Shown one piece after another: positions 1-7,699 of a DNA stretch of 16,400 bases. The position numbers and the translations under genes are program-made. Below the pieces are notes generated by a model. That model saw only the letters and a list, made by a program, of their open reading frames with translations, made no database searches and was not told the DNA's origin. Source of the DNA: Pseudomonadota bacterium (GTDB lineage: Bacteria; Pseudomonadota; Gammaproteobacteria; Steroidobacterales; Rariloculaceae); contig VYEH01000293.1 of assembly GCA_009843005.1 (NCBI GenBank), positions 6,602 through 23,001 on the forward strand, read 5' to 3'. The stretch's first letter is position 1. Each line of letters starts with the position of its first letter.

Positions 1-515
1 TGCAGCAGCAGACCATCGCGGAGGAGCGCACGCAGAGGTGGCGCGACATACAGTTCGCCATGCACGTCATCGCCCAGGACCTGGCACAGGTGCATCCGAG
101 GGCTGCGCGGGACGAGTCGGGAGAGGCGTGGTACGCCAGTTTTCTGGTTGGGTCCAACGAGCAGTTCGCGGTTGAACTCAGCCGGGGCGGCTGGACCAAT
201 CCCGCCGGGCTGCCGCGGGGCCACGTCCTCAGGGTGGCCTACGACTGGGAAATTGAAGGCGGTACGCTGGTTCGATTCCATTGGCCGTCAATCGATCGCA
301 CCCTGACGACCCCTCCGGGACGCACGGAGTTGCTGACGGGCGTCGATGACATACAGATTCGATTGCTCGATCGAAACGGCCAGTGGCACCAGGAATGGCC
401 GCCGCTGGATCTGCCTTTCCCGGATTCCCTGGTGACTTCGCCCAGACTGGTTGAGTTCAATGTCTACCTGGAAGACTTCGGCCACCTCTGGCGGTCCGTG
501 GAGGTTGGCGGATGA
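1..515 (+). CDS. gspJ: Type II secretion minor pseudopilin GspJ (5' end outside window)
   Basis: C-terminal part of GspJ, a minor pseudopilin that sits with GspI and GspK at the tip of the type II secretion pseudopilus. The frame is open from base 3 to the TGA at 513-515. It contains RWRDIQFAMHVIAQDLAQV near the window start, which matches the conserved helix after the GspJ N-terminal membrane segment. The prepilin peptidase site and most of the hydrophobic helix therefore lie upstream of the window. The first ATG inside the window (base 60) is internal to that helix and is not the true start. The C-terminus (VEFNVYLEDFGHLWR) is the usual closing beta strand of GspJ. The stop overlaps the gspK start in an ATGA junction, as expected for translational coupling within a gsp operon. 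The identification rests on family resemblance and on gene order with gspK-L-M-N. Confidence 0.88.
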   Translation, partial: QQQTIAEERTQRWRDIQFAMHVIAQDLAQVHPRAARDESGEAWYASFLVGSNEQFAVELSRGGWTNPAGLPRGHVLRVAYDWEIEGGTLVRFHWPSIDRTLTTPPGRTELLTGVDDIQIRLLDRNGQWHQEWPPLDLPFPDSLVTSPRLVEFNVYLEDFGHLWRSVEVGG

Positions 516-1441
516 GGGACCCTCGGGACCGGCAGCGTGGCGTCGCAGTCCTTACGGCGATGCTGGTCGTGACGCTGGGCACGATGATCGCCGTGAACAT
601 GATGTGGAACGCGAGCCTTGCGCAACGGCGAGCGGAGGCAGGACTGGCGGCGGACCAGGGCCTTGCGTACCTGCAGGGCGCAGAGGCCTGGGCCGGGGAC
701 ATTCTCAGGCTGGACAAGGTTGAATTTCCGCAAAGCGACCATCTCGGCGAGATTTGGGCAATGGAACTGCCTCCCCTGCCGGTGGACGGCGGCGCCATCA
801 GCGGCCGGCTCGAAGATCTTCAGGGCCGTTTCAATATCAACAACCTGGTGACGCCCCAGGGCAGCGTGGATACCGTTTCCCTGGCGCAGTTCGAGCGTCT
901 GCTGGCAACGCTCGGACTGGACCCGGCCGCGGCCGGCGCCGTTGTCGACTGGCTCGACGCGGATGTCGAGACCCACTTTCCGAACGGTGCCGAAGACGAC
1001 GCGTACGCCGGCGCCAACCCGCCCTACCGCACCCCGAACTGGCCGATCACGAGCACCAGCGAATTGAATGCGATCACCGGAATCGAGGCCGAAGGCTATC
1101 GAACGTTGCTGCCCTATGTCACTGCATTGCCTTCAGGTACGCCGCTGAACGTCAACACGGCCCCCGCGCCGGTACTGGCGTCGTTGTCCGACAGCATCGA
1201 TCTGGCTCAGGCAGCCTCGCTGGTGGAGCAGCGGGGCAGCGCCGAATTCGTCGACATCGAGGCGACGTTTGGAGATCTGCTCGATGCCGACACTCGCGGA
1301 CGTATCGATGGCGCAAGCGACTACTTCCTGCTGACTGCCACCGTGGTACTTGGCACCCACCGGTTCACCCTTTACTCTGTCCTCCAGCGGCACCAAAGTG
1401 GACTTTCGGGCGCCGTCTTTCGCAGTCTTGGAGTTCAATAG
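512..1441 (+). CDS. gspK: Type II secretion minor pseudopilin GspK
   Basis: Large minor pseudopilin, 309 aa, that caps the type II secretion pseudopilus together with GspI and GspJ. Residues 1-10 form a short basic leader ending RQRG. The predicted GspO cleavage falls after Gly10, followed by the hydrophobic helix VAVLTAMLVVTLGTMIAV. Mature position 5 is Thr rather than the Glu of other pseudopilins, a known GspK hallmark. Further family signatures are RFNINNLV in the pilin domain, DWLDADVETHFPNGAEDDAY in the inserted alpha domain that binds calcium in characterised homologues, and a C-terminal LNVNTAPAPVLASL. The ATG at 512 overlaps the gspJ stop. The TAG at 1439-1441 is two bases before the gspL GTG. 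Length is normal for the family, and the call is confident. Confidence 0.95.
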   Translation: MRDPRDRQRGVAVLTAMLVVTLGTMIAVNMMWNASLAQRRAEAGLAADQGLAYLQGAEAWAGDILRLDKVEFPQSDHLGEIWAMELPPLPVDGGAISGRLEDLQGRFNINNLVTPQGSVDTVSLAQFERLLATLGLDPAAAGAVVDWLDADVETHFPNGAEDDAYAGANPPYRTPNWPITSTSELNAITGIEAEGYRTLLPYVTALPSGTPLNVNTAPAPVLASLSDSIDLAQAASLVEQRGSAEFVDIEATFGDLLDADTRGRIDGASDYFLLTATVVLGTHRFTLYSVLQRHQSGLSGAVFRSLGVQ

Positions 1442-1443
1442 CC

Positions 1444-2670
1444 GTGCTCGAGTACCTGGTGATTCGATTGTCGACAATCCCGGGAAACGTCTCACGGGTC
1501 GTGCTGGATTCCGCCGGCCAGCGACTTTCGCCGGTTGCGTACGGGTCATTGGAGGAAGCCGCCGGAGAAGCGGCGAACCGCCGTGTGCTGTTGCTGTTGT
1601 CGGGACTGGATGCAGTCTGCAGCCGGGCGTCGTTACCCGTGAAGAGCGCGGCGCGTCTGCGGCAGATGTTGCCGTACTCGTTGGAAGATACTGTCGCCGA
1701 GGACGTGGACCGCCTGCATTTTGCGGCCGGTGCGAGAGACGCCTCCGGAGGGGTTCCCGTAACCATGGTGACTCGCCAGCGAATGGAAGGCTGGCTTGCG
1801 GACTGTGAACGGGCGGGGTTGAACCCCGATCGGGTCTATTGCGAGTCGGACGGGGTACCCCATGTACCTGGGTGCATCACGGTGGTCGCGGAGGCCGAGT
1901 GCACCTACGGCCGCGCTCCCGATCAGCCACCCTTCGCGCTGCAGGGAGTGTCTCTGGAAGAAACCCTGCAGGTGACGCACGGCGGCGAAGGGGAAACTTC
2001 CGATATACCCCACGTGATGCTGTTTGCCGATACCGAAGGTTTCGCGCGATGCGAGAGCGAAATCGACGGGTTACGCGAACAGGGAATCGGCATCGACGCG
2101 CAACTGTTACGCGAGGGAGTCCTGCCGCGACTGGGTGCGACGCTCATCGACGTGCCCGGGTGCAATCTGCTTCAGGGACACTATGGGCACAAGACGGACT
2201 GGCAATCCTGGCTCCGTCCCTGGCGGTTCGCTGCAGCGCTGCTGCTCGGATTGCTGGTGTTGGCGGTCGGGACAGAAGGCGCGCGCTACCTGGCCCTTGG
2301 ACGGGACGATCGTAACGTGACCGCGATGCTTGAAACGGCCTGCCGGCTAAATGCAGGGTCGGGCGATCTCGCATCTTGCGGGGCGGAGGTTCGGCGGCGC
2401 CTGGTCACCACGGCGAATGGTCCCGAAGCAGGTTTTCTGGCCGCACTCGACCGGATGGCCCTGGCATGGAATGAAGACACTCGCCTGGAAGCCCTGAGTT
2501 TCCGAGCCGGGGTCATGGACCTCCGCGTTCTGGCCGAAAGCGTTTCCACGCTGGACGAATTTACCCGTGAAATCAGCAGCAGCGGGTCGTTCCAGGCATC
2601 GATTCAGTCAGCCAACCCGACACAGGATGGCATTCTCGGGCGACTTCAGGTCACTGCGGATCCGCAATGA
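1444..2670 (+). CDS. gspL: Type II secretion inner-membrane protein GspL
   Basis: Bitopic inner-membrane protein, 408 aa, that links the cytoplasmic secretion ATPase GspE to GspM and the pseudopilus. The cytoplasmic actin-like domain includes SLPVKSAARLRQMLPYSLED and a following DRLHFAAG typical of GspL. One membrane helix (WRFAAALLLGLLVLAVG, about residues 260-276) precedes a small periplasmic ferredoxin-like domain. The frame stays open upstream to base 754 inside gspK, but that part is a shadow. The start is GTG at 1444, preceded by TGGAG at 1429-1433 and lying just after the gspK stop. The gene ends in an ATGA overlap with gspM. The start codon is inferred from the SD-like sequence and family length. 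Confidence 0.92.
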   Translation: MLEYLVIRLSTIPGNVSRVVLDSAGQRLSPVAYGSLEEAAGEAANRRVLLLLSGLDAVCSRASLPVKSAARLRQMLPYSLEDTVAEDVDRLHFAAGARDASGGVPVTMVTRQRMEGWLADCERAGLNPDRVYCESDGVPHVPGCITVVAEAECTYGRAPDQPPFALQGVSLEETLQVTHGGEGETSDIPHVMLFADTEGFARCESEIDGLREQGIGIDAQLLREGVLPRLGATLIDVPGCNLLQGHYGHKTDWQSWLRPWRFAAALLLGLLVLAVGTEGARYLALGRDDRNVTAMLETACRLNAGSGDLASCGAEVRRRLVTTANGPEAGFLAALDRMALAWNEDTRLEALSFRAGVMDLRVLAESVSTLDEFTREISSSGSFQASIQSANPTQDGILGRLQVTADPQ

Positions 2671-3134
2671 AGGACTGGTTCGAAATGCTGAAGCCGCGCG
2701 AGCGCGTCATGCTCGTCCTGGGCGGCGCCATCGCCGTGCTGATCCTGGTCTGGAGCTTCGCCTGGATGCCCTTGCGCAGCGCTAACCTGAACCTCGACGC
2801 GACCCTGGCGGAGAAGTACGGCCTGCTGGCGGATGTGAGCCGCTTGCAACCATCGGGCGCCCCGCCCGTTCCCGCGTCGACGTCCGCGGAATCGCTGGTG
2901 CTGATCGTGGACCAGACTCACCGTACCCATGGGCTGGGAGGCACCCTTTCGCGCAATCAACCCGATGGCGAGAACGGAATTCGCGTTGCGTTTCAACAAG
3001 TGCCCTTTACCCAACTGGTCAGTTGGCTGGGGGCCTTGCAGCAGGGCCACGGCATCGTCGTCGTCATCGCAAACATGGACGGCACGCAACAGCCCGGGCT
3101 CGTGAACGCCTCCCTGGTATTGCGGAGGTCTTGA
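2667..3134 (+). CDS. gspM: Type II secretion inner-membrane protein GspM
   Basis: Small bitopic membrane protein, 155 aa, that partners and stabilises GspL in the inner-membrane platform of the type II secretion system. It has a short cytoplasmic N-terminus (MKDWFEMLKPRERVML), a single membrane helix at about residues 14-34, and a periplasmic ferredoxin-like domain. The PRER motif just before the helix is characteristic of GspM. The ATG overlaps the gspL stop by ATGA, so translation is probably coupled. The TGA is followed one base later by the gspN start. Sequence conservation in GspM is low, so the call depends on motif, topology and its position between gspL and gspN. Confidence 0.92.
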   Translation: MKDWFEMLKPRERVMLVLGGAIAVLILVWSFAWMPLRSANLNLDATLAEKYGLLADVSRLQPSGAPPVPASTSAESLVLIVDQTHRTHGLGGTLSRNQPDGENGIRVAFQQVPFTQLVSWLGALQQGHGIVVVIANMDGTQQPGLVNASLVLRRS

Positions 3135-3135
3135 G

Positions 3136-3867
3136 TTGCATTGGATCGCGCTGAGTGCAAGTGCCTATCTGGCATTTGCCATAGCACTCTTCCCTGCCGA
3201 TGTCGCCTGGCGCTGGTTGGCCGCCGATGACCTTCGTTTGGCCGGGGTTCAGGGTACGGTCTGGTCCGGCCGCGCCGCGCTTGCATCGGCAGGGCCCCTG
3301 GGATTTCGCGATCTCCGTTGGCAGGTGCGGCCCTGGTCGTTACTGATCGCACGGCCGGCAGGGCGAGTCGAAACCGGCCTCGGTGACGGGTTTCTTCAAA
3401 CGGAAGTTCGCATCGGAGGAAATGACGTTGTCCTGAGCAGATTAACGGCGACATGCAGTCTTTCGGCCCTCGCTCCGGCACTGCCGATCGCCGGATTCCG
3501 CGGTCAAGTGAGCCTCCAGCTTACGGAGCTGGTTCTTCACGACGGCTGGCCCACCACGGCACGCGGGCAACTGCGCCTGGGCCAGCTCACGGTTCCTTCC
3601 CTGGTTGGAGGCGATCCGATCGCTCTCGGCAATTTCAATGTCATCCTGTCCGGGACGGACGGATTGCAGGGTGCTTTCCAGGATCAGAGCGGCCCAATGG
3701 AGGTACGCGGCGCCGCGGGTCTCACCGCAGCGGGCGAATACGAAATCAGCGGCCTTGTTCGGGCCCGTCCCGAGGCGGACGCTGCGCTCAGGCGCGGTAT
3801 TGAGCTGCTGACAGGCACTCCCGACGCCGACGGTATGCGCGCGTTCAGCCTGACGGGAACACTATGA
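3136..3867 (+). CDS. gspN: Type II secretion accessory protein GspN
   Basis: GspN-family protein, 243 aa, an accessory inner-membrane/periplasmic component present in a subset of type II secretion operons; its exact role is not settled. It has one N-terminal membrane helix (about residues 3-20) followed by LRLAGVQGTVWSGRAAL, the conserved GspN segment, and a beta-rich periplasmic region. The start is TTG at 3136, one base after the gspM stop, with a strong GCGGAGG at 3122-3128 seven bases upstream. The TTG reading is therefore well supported. The TGA at 3865-3867 overlaps by six bases the stop of the convergent minus-strand gene. No T-rich terminator lies at the junction. This appears to be the last gene of the gsp operon. 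Confidence 0.88.
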   Translation: MHWIALSASAYLAFAIALFPADVAWRWLAADDLRLAGVQGTVWSGRAALASAGPLGFRDLRWQVRPWSLLIARPAGRVETGLGDGFLQTEVRIGGNDVVLSRLTATCSLSALAPALPIAGFRGQVSLQLTELVLHDGWPTTARGQLRLGQLTVPSLVGGDPIALGNFNVILSGTDGLQGAFQDQSGPMEVRGAAGLTAAGEYEISGLVRARPEADAALRRGIELLTGTPDADGMRAFSLTGTL

Positions 3868-4278
3868 ACCGAAATAGTTGAGCTCGATGGTGATCCCGTT
3901 CGGATCCTCCACAAATATCTGGCTGAGGTCCATGTTCGGCACCTGGCGCTCGCGAAAGGGCACGTTGTTTCTCTTCAGGCGCCGGATCAAGTCGGGTGCA
4001 TCCGTCGCACAGAAGGCGATGTGATCCAGGGAGCCGCCGCCCAGCAGCGTGTCCGGGTCGATGTCGCGACCCATATACTCGGCCAATCCGCCTGAATCGC
4101 CGGGATCGACGCCGATCAGGTGGATCACCGTCCGATCCTCCAGATATAACCAGGCTCCTGGAAACGGAAAGTCCGGCCGGTCCCCTTCCTTCATCCCGAG
4201 CACATCGACATAAAATGTCCGGCTTGCTTTCAGATCAAGCGTACGGATGGAGCAATGGTCCAGCGTTTGAATTGCCAT
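3862..4278 (-). CDS. VOC (glyoxalase-fold) family protein
   Basis: Vicinal oxygen chelate superfamily protein, 138 aa, with two beta-alpha-beta-beta-beta modules. Candidate metal ligands are all present: His8 (LDHCSIRT), His53 (TVIHLIG), His86 (LDHIAFCA) and Glu132 (GITIELNYFG). The end QIFVEDPNGITIEL resembles the common FxDPdGxxIEL motif. Members include glyoxalase I, fosfomycin-resistance thiol transferases, extradiol dioxygenases and many proteins of unknown substrate. Nothing in the sequence fixes the reaction here, so only the superfamily is called. The ATG at 4278 has only a weak upstream GGAAA. It lies 129 bases downstream of addA on the same strand, with an inverted repeat and a possible promoter between them, so it may be transcribed separately. 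Confidence 0.88.
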   Translation of the reverse strand: MAIQTLDHCSIRTLDLKASRTFYVDVLGMKEGDRPDFPFPGAWLYLEDRTVIHLIGVDPGDSGGLAEYMGRDIDPDTLLGGGSLDHIAFCATDAPDLIRRLKRNNVPFRERQVPNMDLSQIFVEDPNGITIELNYFGS

Positions 4279-4305
4279 GCGTTTCGGTTTCCAGTTCCTG
4301 TCGCC

Positions 4306-4328
4306 GTTAGGCGAAGATATTCGCTAAC
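4306..4328 (-). repeat. Inverted repeat upstream of the VOC gene
   Basis: Near-perfect inverted repeat in the addA-VOC gap: arms GTTAGGCGAA (4306-4315) and TTCGCTAAC (4320-4328), nine pairs with one bulged G and a four-base GATA loop. On the minus strand no T-run follows, so an intrinsic terminator is unlikely. A weak promoter-like pair lies over it: TTGAGT about 18 bases before AATATC, so the repeat would sit around the -10 and the transcription start. It could be an operator for a regulator or a leader hairpin. Function is inferred from position only. Confidence 0.35.
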
Positions 4329-4407
4329 CTACTCCAGTAACTCAAGGTCTTACCGGGTTCGGGCTCGCCGGCTGGATCGAAACAGCGCCTTCAGCCCGAT
4401 CGGAAAG

Positions 4408-6714
4408 TTACGGCTGCCACTCCCGGAAAGCGCGCAAAAGGGGGAAATACAGGCCCACCCTGGTCGGTCGACTGTCGATACTGGACATGGCCTGGGCGTA
4501 TCGTTCCAACTGCCCCCGGTATCGCTGCACTTCCGAGTCCAGGAATGCATCGATGGAACCACCTTCGTGGGCGCTCGTCTTGTAGTCGATAATCCATCGC
4601 GTCCCGGATTCGTCGACGAATGTCCGGTCCAGGCGCAGATTTTCGATCATTCCATCGGCATCCCGGGAGATCGGTAATTCCGAGTCGGCCTCTGTTCGAG
4701 TGGTCAGAATCCACTGCCCGGTCGCATCGTCCAGGACGGCCTCGAGCGCTTGCATTACGCGGTAGGATGCCTCGCGGAGCGCATCCTCATCGACTCCAAG
4801 CAATTGCAATTCTGCCCCGTAGCGGTCAATGCCGGCCCGGACGCGTTCGGCATTCCAGCGTTCGATCCCGTCCCTTGCGATGGTATGCAACCATTGGTGA
4901 ACCACTACGCCGACCTGTAGTGCTGCTTGTCCCGCCCACTGGAAATGGGGACGCCGCTCGACATCCTCATCGGGCACCGTCGCGCCCTCACGTTGCCGCG
5001 CCGTATCGATCAGCCGTCTGAGCTGGGGCTCGAACGCATCCTCGTCCTGTTGGCCGGTATCGTCCGGCGTGCCGGCCGATTCGAAGGCAGGAGATACCTG
5101 CGGCCAGAGGAAGGCCAACAGACTTCCCGCACGCGGTCTGGATTGCCCGACCGCAAGTTGACCGATCAGGTGCAGGCGCTCCCTGGCGCGGGTTGTCGCC
5201 ACGTAGAGAAGACGGGCGCGCTCGGAGTACTCCTTGCGCTGTTCGATGCCCCTGAGCCATCGGGTGTGCGAGTCAGGTTCATCCGAACCCGCACAGAACG
5301 GGGCCAGCAGGACCGATTCCTCGCCGTCCGCGTGCACCCGTTCATGCCAGTACAACGCCTTGCCCTGGTCCGATCGGGCTTCGCGCCCCAATCCCGGCAG
5401 CACGACCGTGTCGAACTCAAGCCCCTTGGCCTTGTGAATGGTCATGATCTCGATGCCGCTCTCCCGGGGACGGTCCACGATCGCGGCGGGATCGTCGAAC
5501 AGGCGGTCCAGAGCGGTCGGATCGTCCAGATCGCCTCTGACGGTGGCCTCTCTCAGGACCGCAAAAAAATGCTCCGCGCGTTCCATGTCCCGAGATTCCA
5601 GAAGACAGTCGGGTCCATCCAGAGTCAGCCATGTCCGCTGTACCCAACGGGCCAGGGGCTGGGCGGATCGCTCGTCAAATGCCATTTGCAGGATCGCGCG
5701 CAGGCGCTTCAACCGTGCCTGGCCGTCTTCGGTCAGCATGGCGATGCGTCCGGCGTCGTGCATCAACGTCCATACCGCGCTGTCGGAATCGCCTTTGCAA
5801 AGGCCGTGAAGATCCGTCCACCTCAGGCCGCACCATGGAGCCCGCAACACCCCAAGCCAGGCGACACGATCGCCGCGATGAGTCAATGCCCGGGTCAAAC
5901 CGATGAGATCCTGAGTGACCTGGTGCTGGGCGGGTGCTTCGAGTTGAACGGCGTGTGCGTCCAGGCCCAGGGCACGGAGGTGGCTTTGCAGGCCCGCGAG
6001 GTGACTGCGGCTTCGCACCAGGATCGCCACCGAACCGGATTCAGACAGGGCCCTTTCGGCGGCAACGATCTCCGCTGCGCGTCGAGTCTCCGCATCCGGA
6101 TCCGACCCCCGAAGCCCGTGCACCTCCACGGTCTGCCGCCCTGAGGTCGCCCTGACCGCTTCACAGGGACTGAACCGGGTGGCGCCGGCCCGGAGATCAT
6201 CCCCTGCCGGAAAGATTCCTGTGAACGTGTCATTGACCCAATCGATCACCACCGGCGCACTGCGGAAATTCCGGGTCAGATCCAGCGTTTCACAGCGGAT
6301 ATCGCCGATGCCCTCATGCTTGGCCCGCAGGAACAGCGACATGTCGGCATTCCGAAACCGGTAGATCGATTGCATGGGGTCGCCGACCAGGAAGAGCGAG
6401 CGGCTATCGCCGGGCTCCCAACCGGACGTGAGCAGTTCAAGGAGGCGAATCTGCGAACGTGACGTATCCTGGAACTCGTCCACGAGAATGTGCTGAATGC
6501 GTCGATCGAGAGCAAGCAGCAGGTCCGAGGGCCGCGCCGCGTTTCCAAGGGCTCGCTGGGCGGCCAGGGCCAGTTCAATGAAATCCGCGGTATTGCGTTC
6601 TGCGAACAGGATCCGCAATTCGGCCACGAGATGCTGCAGCGAAATACGAATTGCCGATACGGCATCCCACCATGCCGATCCCGGGAGCGAGTCGGGTACG
6701 CGCTTCAACTCCAC
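4408..6714 (-). CDS. addA: AddA-like UvrD/RecB helicase-nuclease, C-terminal part beyond an in-frame stop
   Basis: C-terminal 768 aa of an AddA-type helicase-nuclease for double-strand-break end processing. The segment carries helicase motif II VDEFQDT (78-84), III GDPMQSIYRFRNAD (111-124), IV LTRNFRS (146-152), V IMTIHKAKGLEFDTVVLPG (423-441) and VI YVATTRARERLHLIG (504-518). A RecB-type nuclease domain follows with His606, Asp696, Asp710-Tyr-Lys712 and Gln735. The normal family ending GLYFPLLRAFREW precedes the TAA. It is in the same frame as the N-terminal piece ending at 6730; together they make one protein of about 1,096 residues, the usual family size. The GTG at 6714 is the first conventional start after the stop but has no purine-rich SD, so efficient independent translation is doubtful. 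It is best read as part of one interrupted gene. Confidence 0.85.
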   Translation of the reverse strand: MELKRVPDSLPGSAWWDAVSAIRISLQHLVAELRILFAERNTADFIELALAAQRALGNAARPSDLLLALDRRIQHILVDEFQDTSRSQIRLLELLTSGWEPGDSRSLFLVGDPMQSIYRFRNADMSLFLRAKHEGIGDIRCETLDLTRNFRSAPVVIDWVNDTFTGIFPAGDDLRAGATRFSPCEAVRATSGRQTVEVHGLRGSDPDAETRRAAEIVAAERALSESGSVAILVRSRSHLAGLQSHLRALGLDAHAVQLEAPAQHQVTQDLIGLTRALTHRGDRVAWLGVLRAPWCGLRWTDLHGLCKGDSDSAVWTLMHDAGRIAMLTEDGQARLKRLRAILQMAFDERSAQPLARWVQRTWLTLDGPDCLLESRDMERAEHFFAVLREATVRGDLDDPTALDRLFDDPAAIVDRPRESGIEIMTIHKAKGLEFDTVVLPGLGREARSDQGKALYWHERVHADGEESVLLAPFCAGSDEPDSHTRWLRGIEQRKEYSERARLLYVATTRARERLHLIGQLAVGQSRPRAGSLLAFLWPQVSPAFESAGTPDDTGQQDEDAFEPQLRRLIDTARQREGATVPDEDVERRPHFQWAGQAALQVGVVVHQWLHTIARDGIERWNAERVRAGIDRYGAELQLLGVDEDALREASYRVMQALEAVLDDATGQWILTTRTEADSELPISRDADGMIENLRLDRTFVDESGTRWIIDYKTSAHEGGSIDAFLDSEVQRYRGQLERYAQAMSSIDSRPTRVGLYFPLLRAFREWQP

Positions 6715-6729
6715 GAGGGCCAGGCGCAG

Positions 6730-6732
6730 TTA
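6730..6732 (-). other. addA: In-frame TAA interrupting addA
   Basis: The codon is TTA on the plus strand and TAA on the coding strand. It falls between SLSDSE and LRLALVELKRVP with no change of frame, so a single substitution from a sense codon such as CAA or GAA would restore a full-length AddA. TAA also terminates addA itself (4408-4410), addB (7700-7702) and alaA (10370-10372), so it is a normal stop here and not a reassigned codon. It separates the Walker A half from the Walker B half. A sequencing or assembly error, a real nonsense mutation and programmed readthrough are all possible. Confidence 0.85.
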
Positions 6733-7698
6733 CTCCGAATCCGAAAGCGAAGAGATCAGTTCCTTCAGATCGCTGCCGAGGGTGGCAAACTGACCAGAGA
6801 ACCCGATGGCGGCAGGCTGCTTGCGCCACGTCCCCTGACCGGTCAACAGAAGTTCCGGCAATCCCTTCCAGGCCTTGAGATGCTCCACGGACCTTGCCGG
6901 CAATGCTTCCAGACTCAACCACGGCTCGAACGGTCGGGCGTACTTTGGCGCGTGTCTGGCCACATGCCGCAGCAGGGGTACCAGCTGGCGGCCGGTGGCC
7001 TCGGGAATCAATTGCGCCACGGCGAAGAGATCCTCCTCGATCGAACGACGCAGGGCCCGTTCGACAAGGACGCGCAATTCCGACTCGTTCGCACCGAAGA
7101 GATGAGGCAGCCACTGGTCGCGGGTCGCGAGCATTTGCGCCATCAGGGTCACCATGCGCCCGGCGCCGATGTCGGACGCCTCGAGCAGGAAACGCAGCGC
7201 GCGGGCTCCCGGCGATCCGTCTCCCAACTGCTGCATCATTCGCCTACCGGCAGTCAGGTAGTATTCAGAAGCGTCTTCCACGATGTGCGCCGCCCCGATC
7301 CCGCCGGAGGCGATCGGTAAGCGCTGCGCGAGCCAGACATTGAGCGCGTCCAGCGTATCGATCTTGAGCCGGGCCGGTTGTTCAACCAGAGTCCAGCCCA
7401 GATGCCGGTCCCGGACCAACGCTTGCCGGGCCAACTCGAAGGTCCGGAGCCGGTGCGGCTGCCCGGGCCGTTCTTCCCGGGCCGCTGCGGTCAGAGCTGC
7501 CAACACGCGGTCGCGCATCTGCGCAGCGGCCTTGCGGGTGAATGTGATCGCGATGACCTGTTCGGGTAACTCAACGGTTGCCAGCAATGCCAGAAAACGC
7601 TGGATAAGCAATTCCGTCTTGCCCGACCCTGCAGGCGCCTGAACGATAAAGGACCGGTCTGTCTGCAGGGCGAGCAGTCGCTGTGCGGAGTCGCTCAT
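6730..7698 (-). CDS. addA: AddA-like UvrD/RecB helicase, N-terminal part ending at a premature TAA
   Basis: N-terminal 322 aa of the AddA-type helicase-nuclease that pairs with AddB to unwind and resect broken DNA ends. Visible motifs are the Walker A loop APAGSGKT (21-28, catalytic Lys27) just after the LQTD Q-motif region, and motif Ia AITFTRKAAAQMRDR (50-64). The rest is the helical 1B domain. ATP hydrolysis also needs Walker B and motifs III-VI, all of which lie beyond the stop, so this fragment alone should not be an active helicase. The ATG at 7698 is only one base after the addB stop, indicating one transcript. The same frame continues immediately after the TAA into the remaining helicase and nuclease domains, so this is a broken or miscalled single gene, not a naturally short protein. 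Confidence 0.88.
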   Translation of the reverse strand: MSDSAQRLLALQTDRSFIVQAPAGSGKTELLIQRFLALLATVELPEQVIAITFTRKAAAQMRDRVLAALTAAAREERPGQPHRLRTFELARQALVRDRHLGWTLVEQPARLKIDTLDALNVWLAQRLPIASGGIGAAHIVEDASEYYLTAGRRMMQQLGDGSPGARALRFLLEASDIGAGRMVTLMAQMLATRDQWLPHLFGANESELRVLVERALRRSIEEDLFAVAQLIPEATGRQLVPLLRHVARHAPKYARPFEPWLSLEALPARSVEHLKAWKGLPELLLTGQGTWRKQPAAIGFSGQFATLGSDLKELISSLSDSE

Positions 7699-7699
7699 T

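Noticed and set aside
754..1443. Long open upstream extension of the gspL frame inside gspK (230 codons)
   Set aside because: It is a GC-rich shadow of gspK with an Arg-rich, low-complexity translation and no GspL similarity. GTG 1444 with an SD-like TGGAG gives the normal GspL.
3861..3878. Bidirectional terminator at the gspN/VOC junction
   Set aside because: Only five-base arms (ACTAT/ATAGT) with an eight-base loop and no T-run on either side.
4927..6144. Plus-strand open frame of 405 codons antisense to addA
   Set aside because: The opposite strand encodes conserved helicase motifs III-VI. The plus-strand translation has no recognisable domain and shows the composition of a high-GC shadow frame.
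6730..6732. Stop codon reassignment as an explanation for the addA interruption
   Set aside because: TAA is used as the terminal codon of addA, addB and alaA in the same window, so the codon has its normal meaning.
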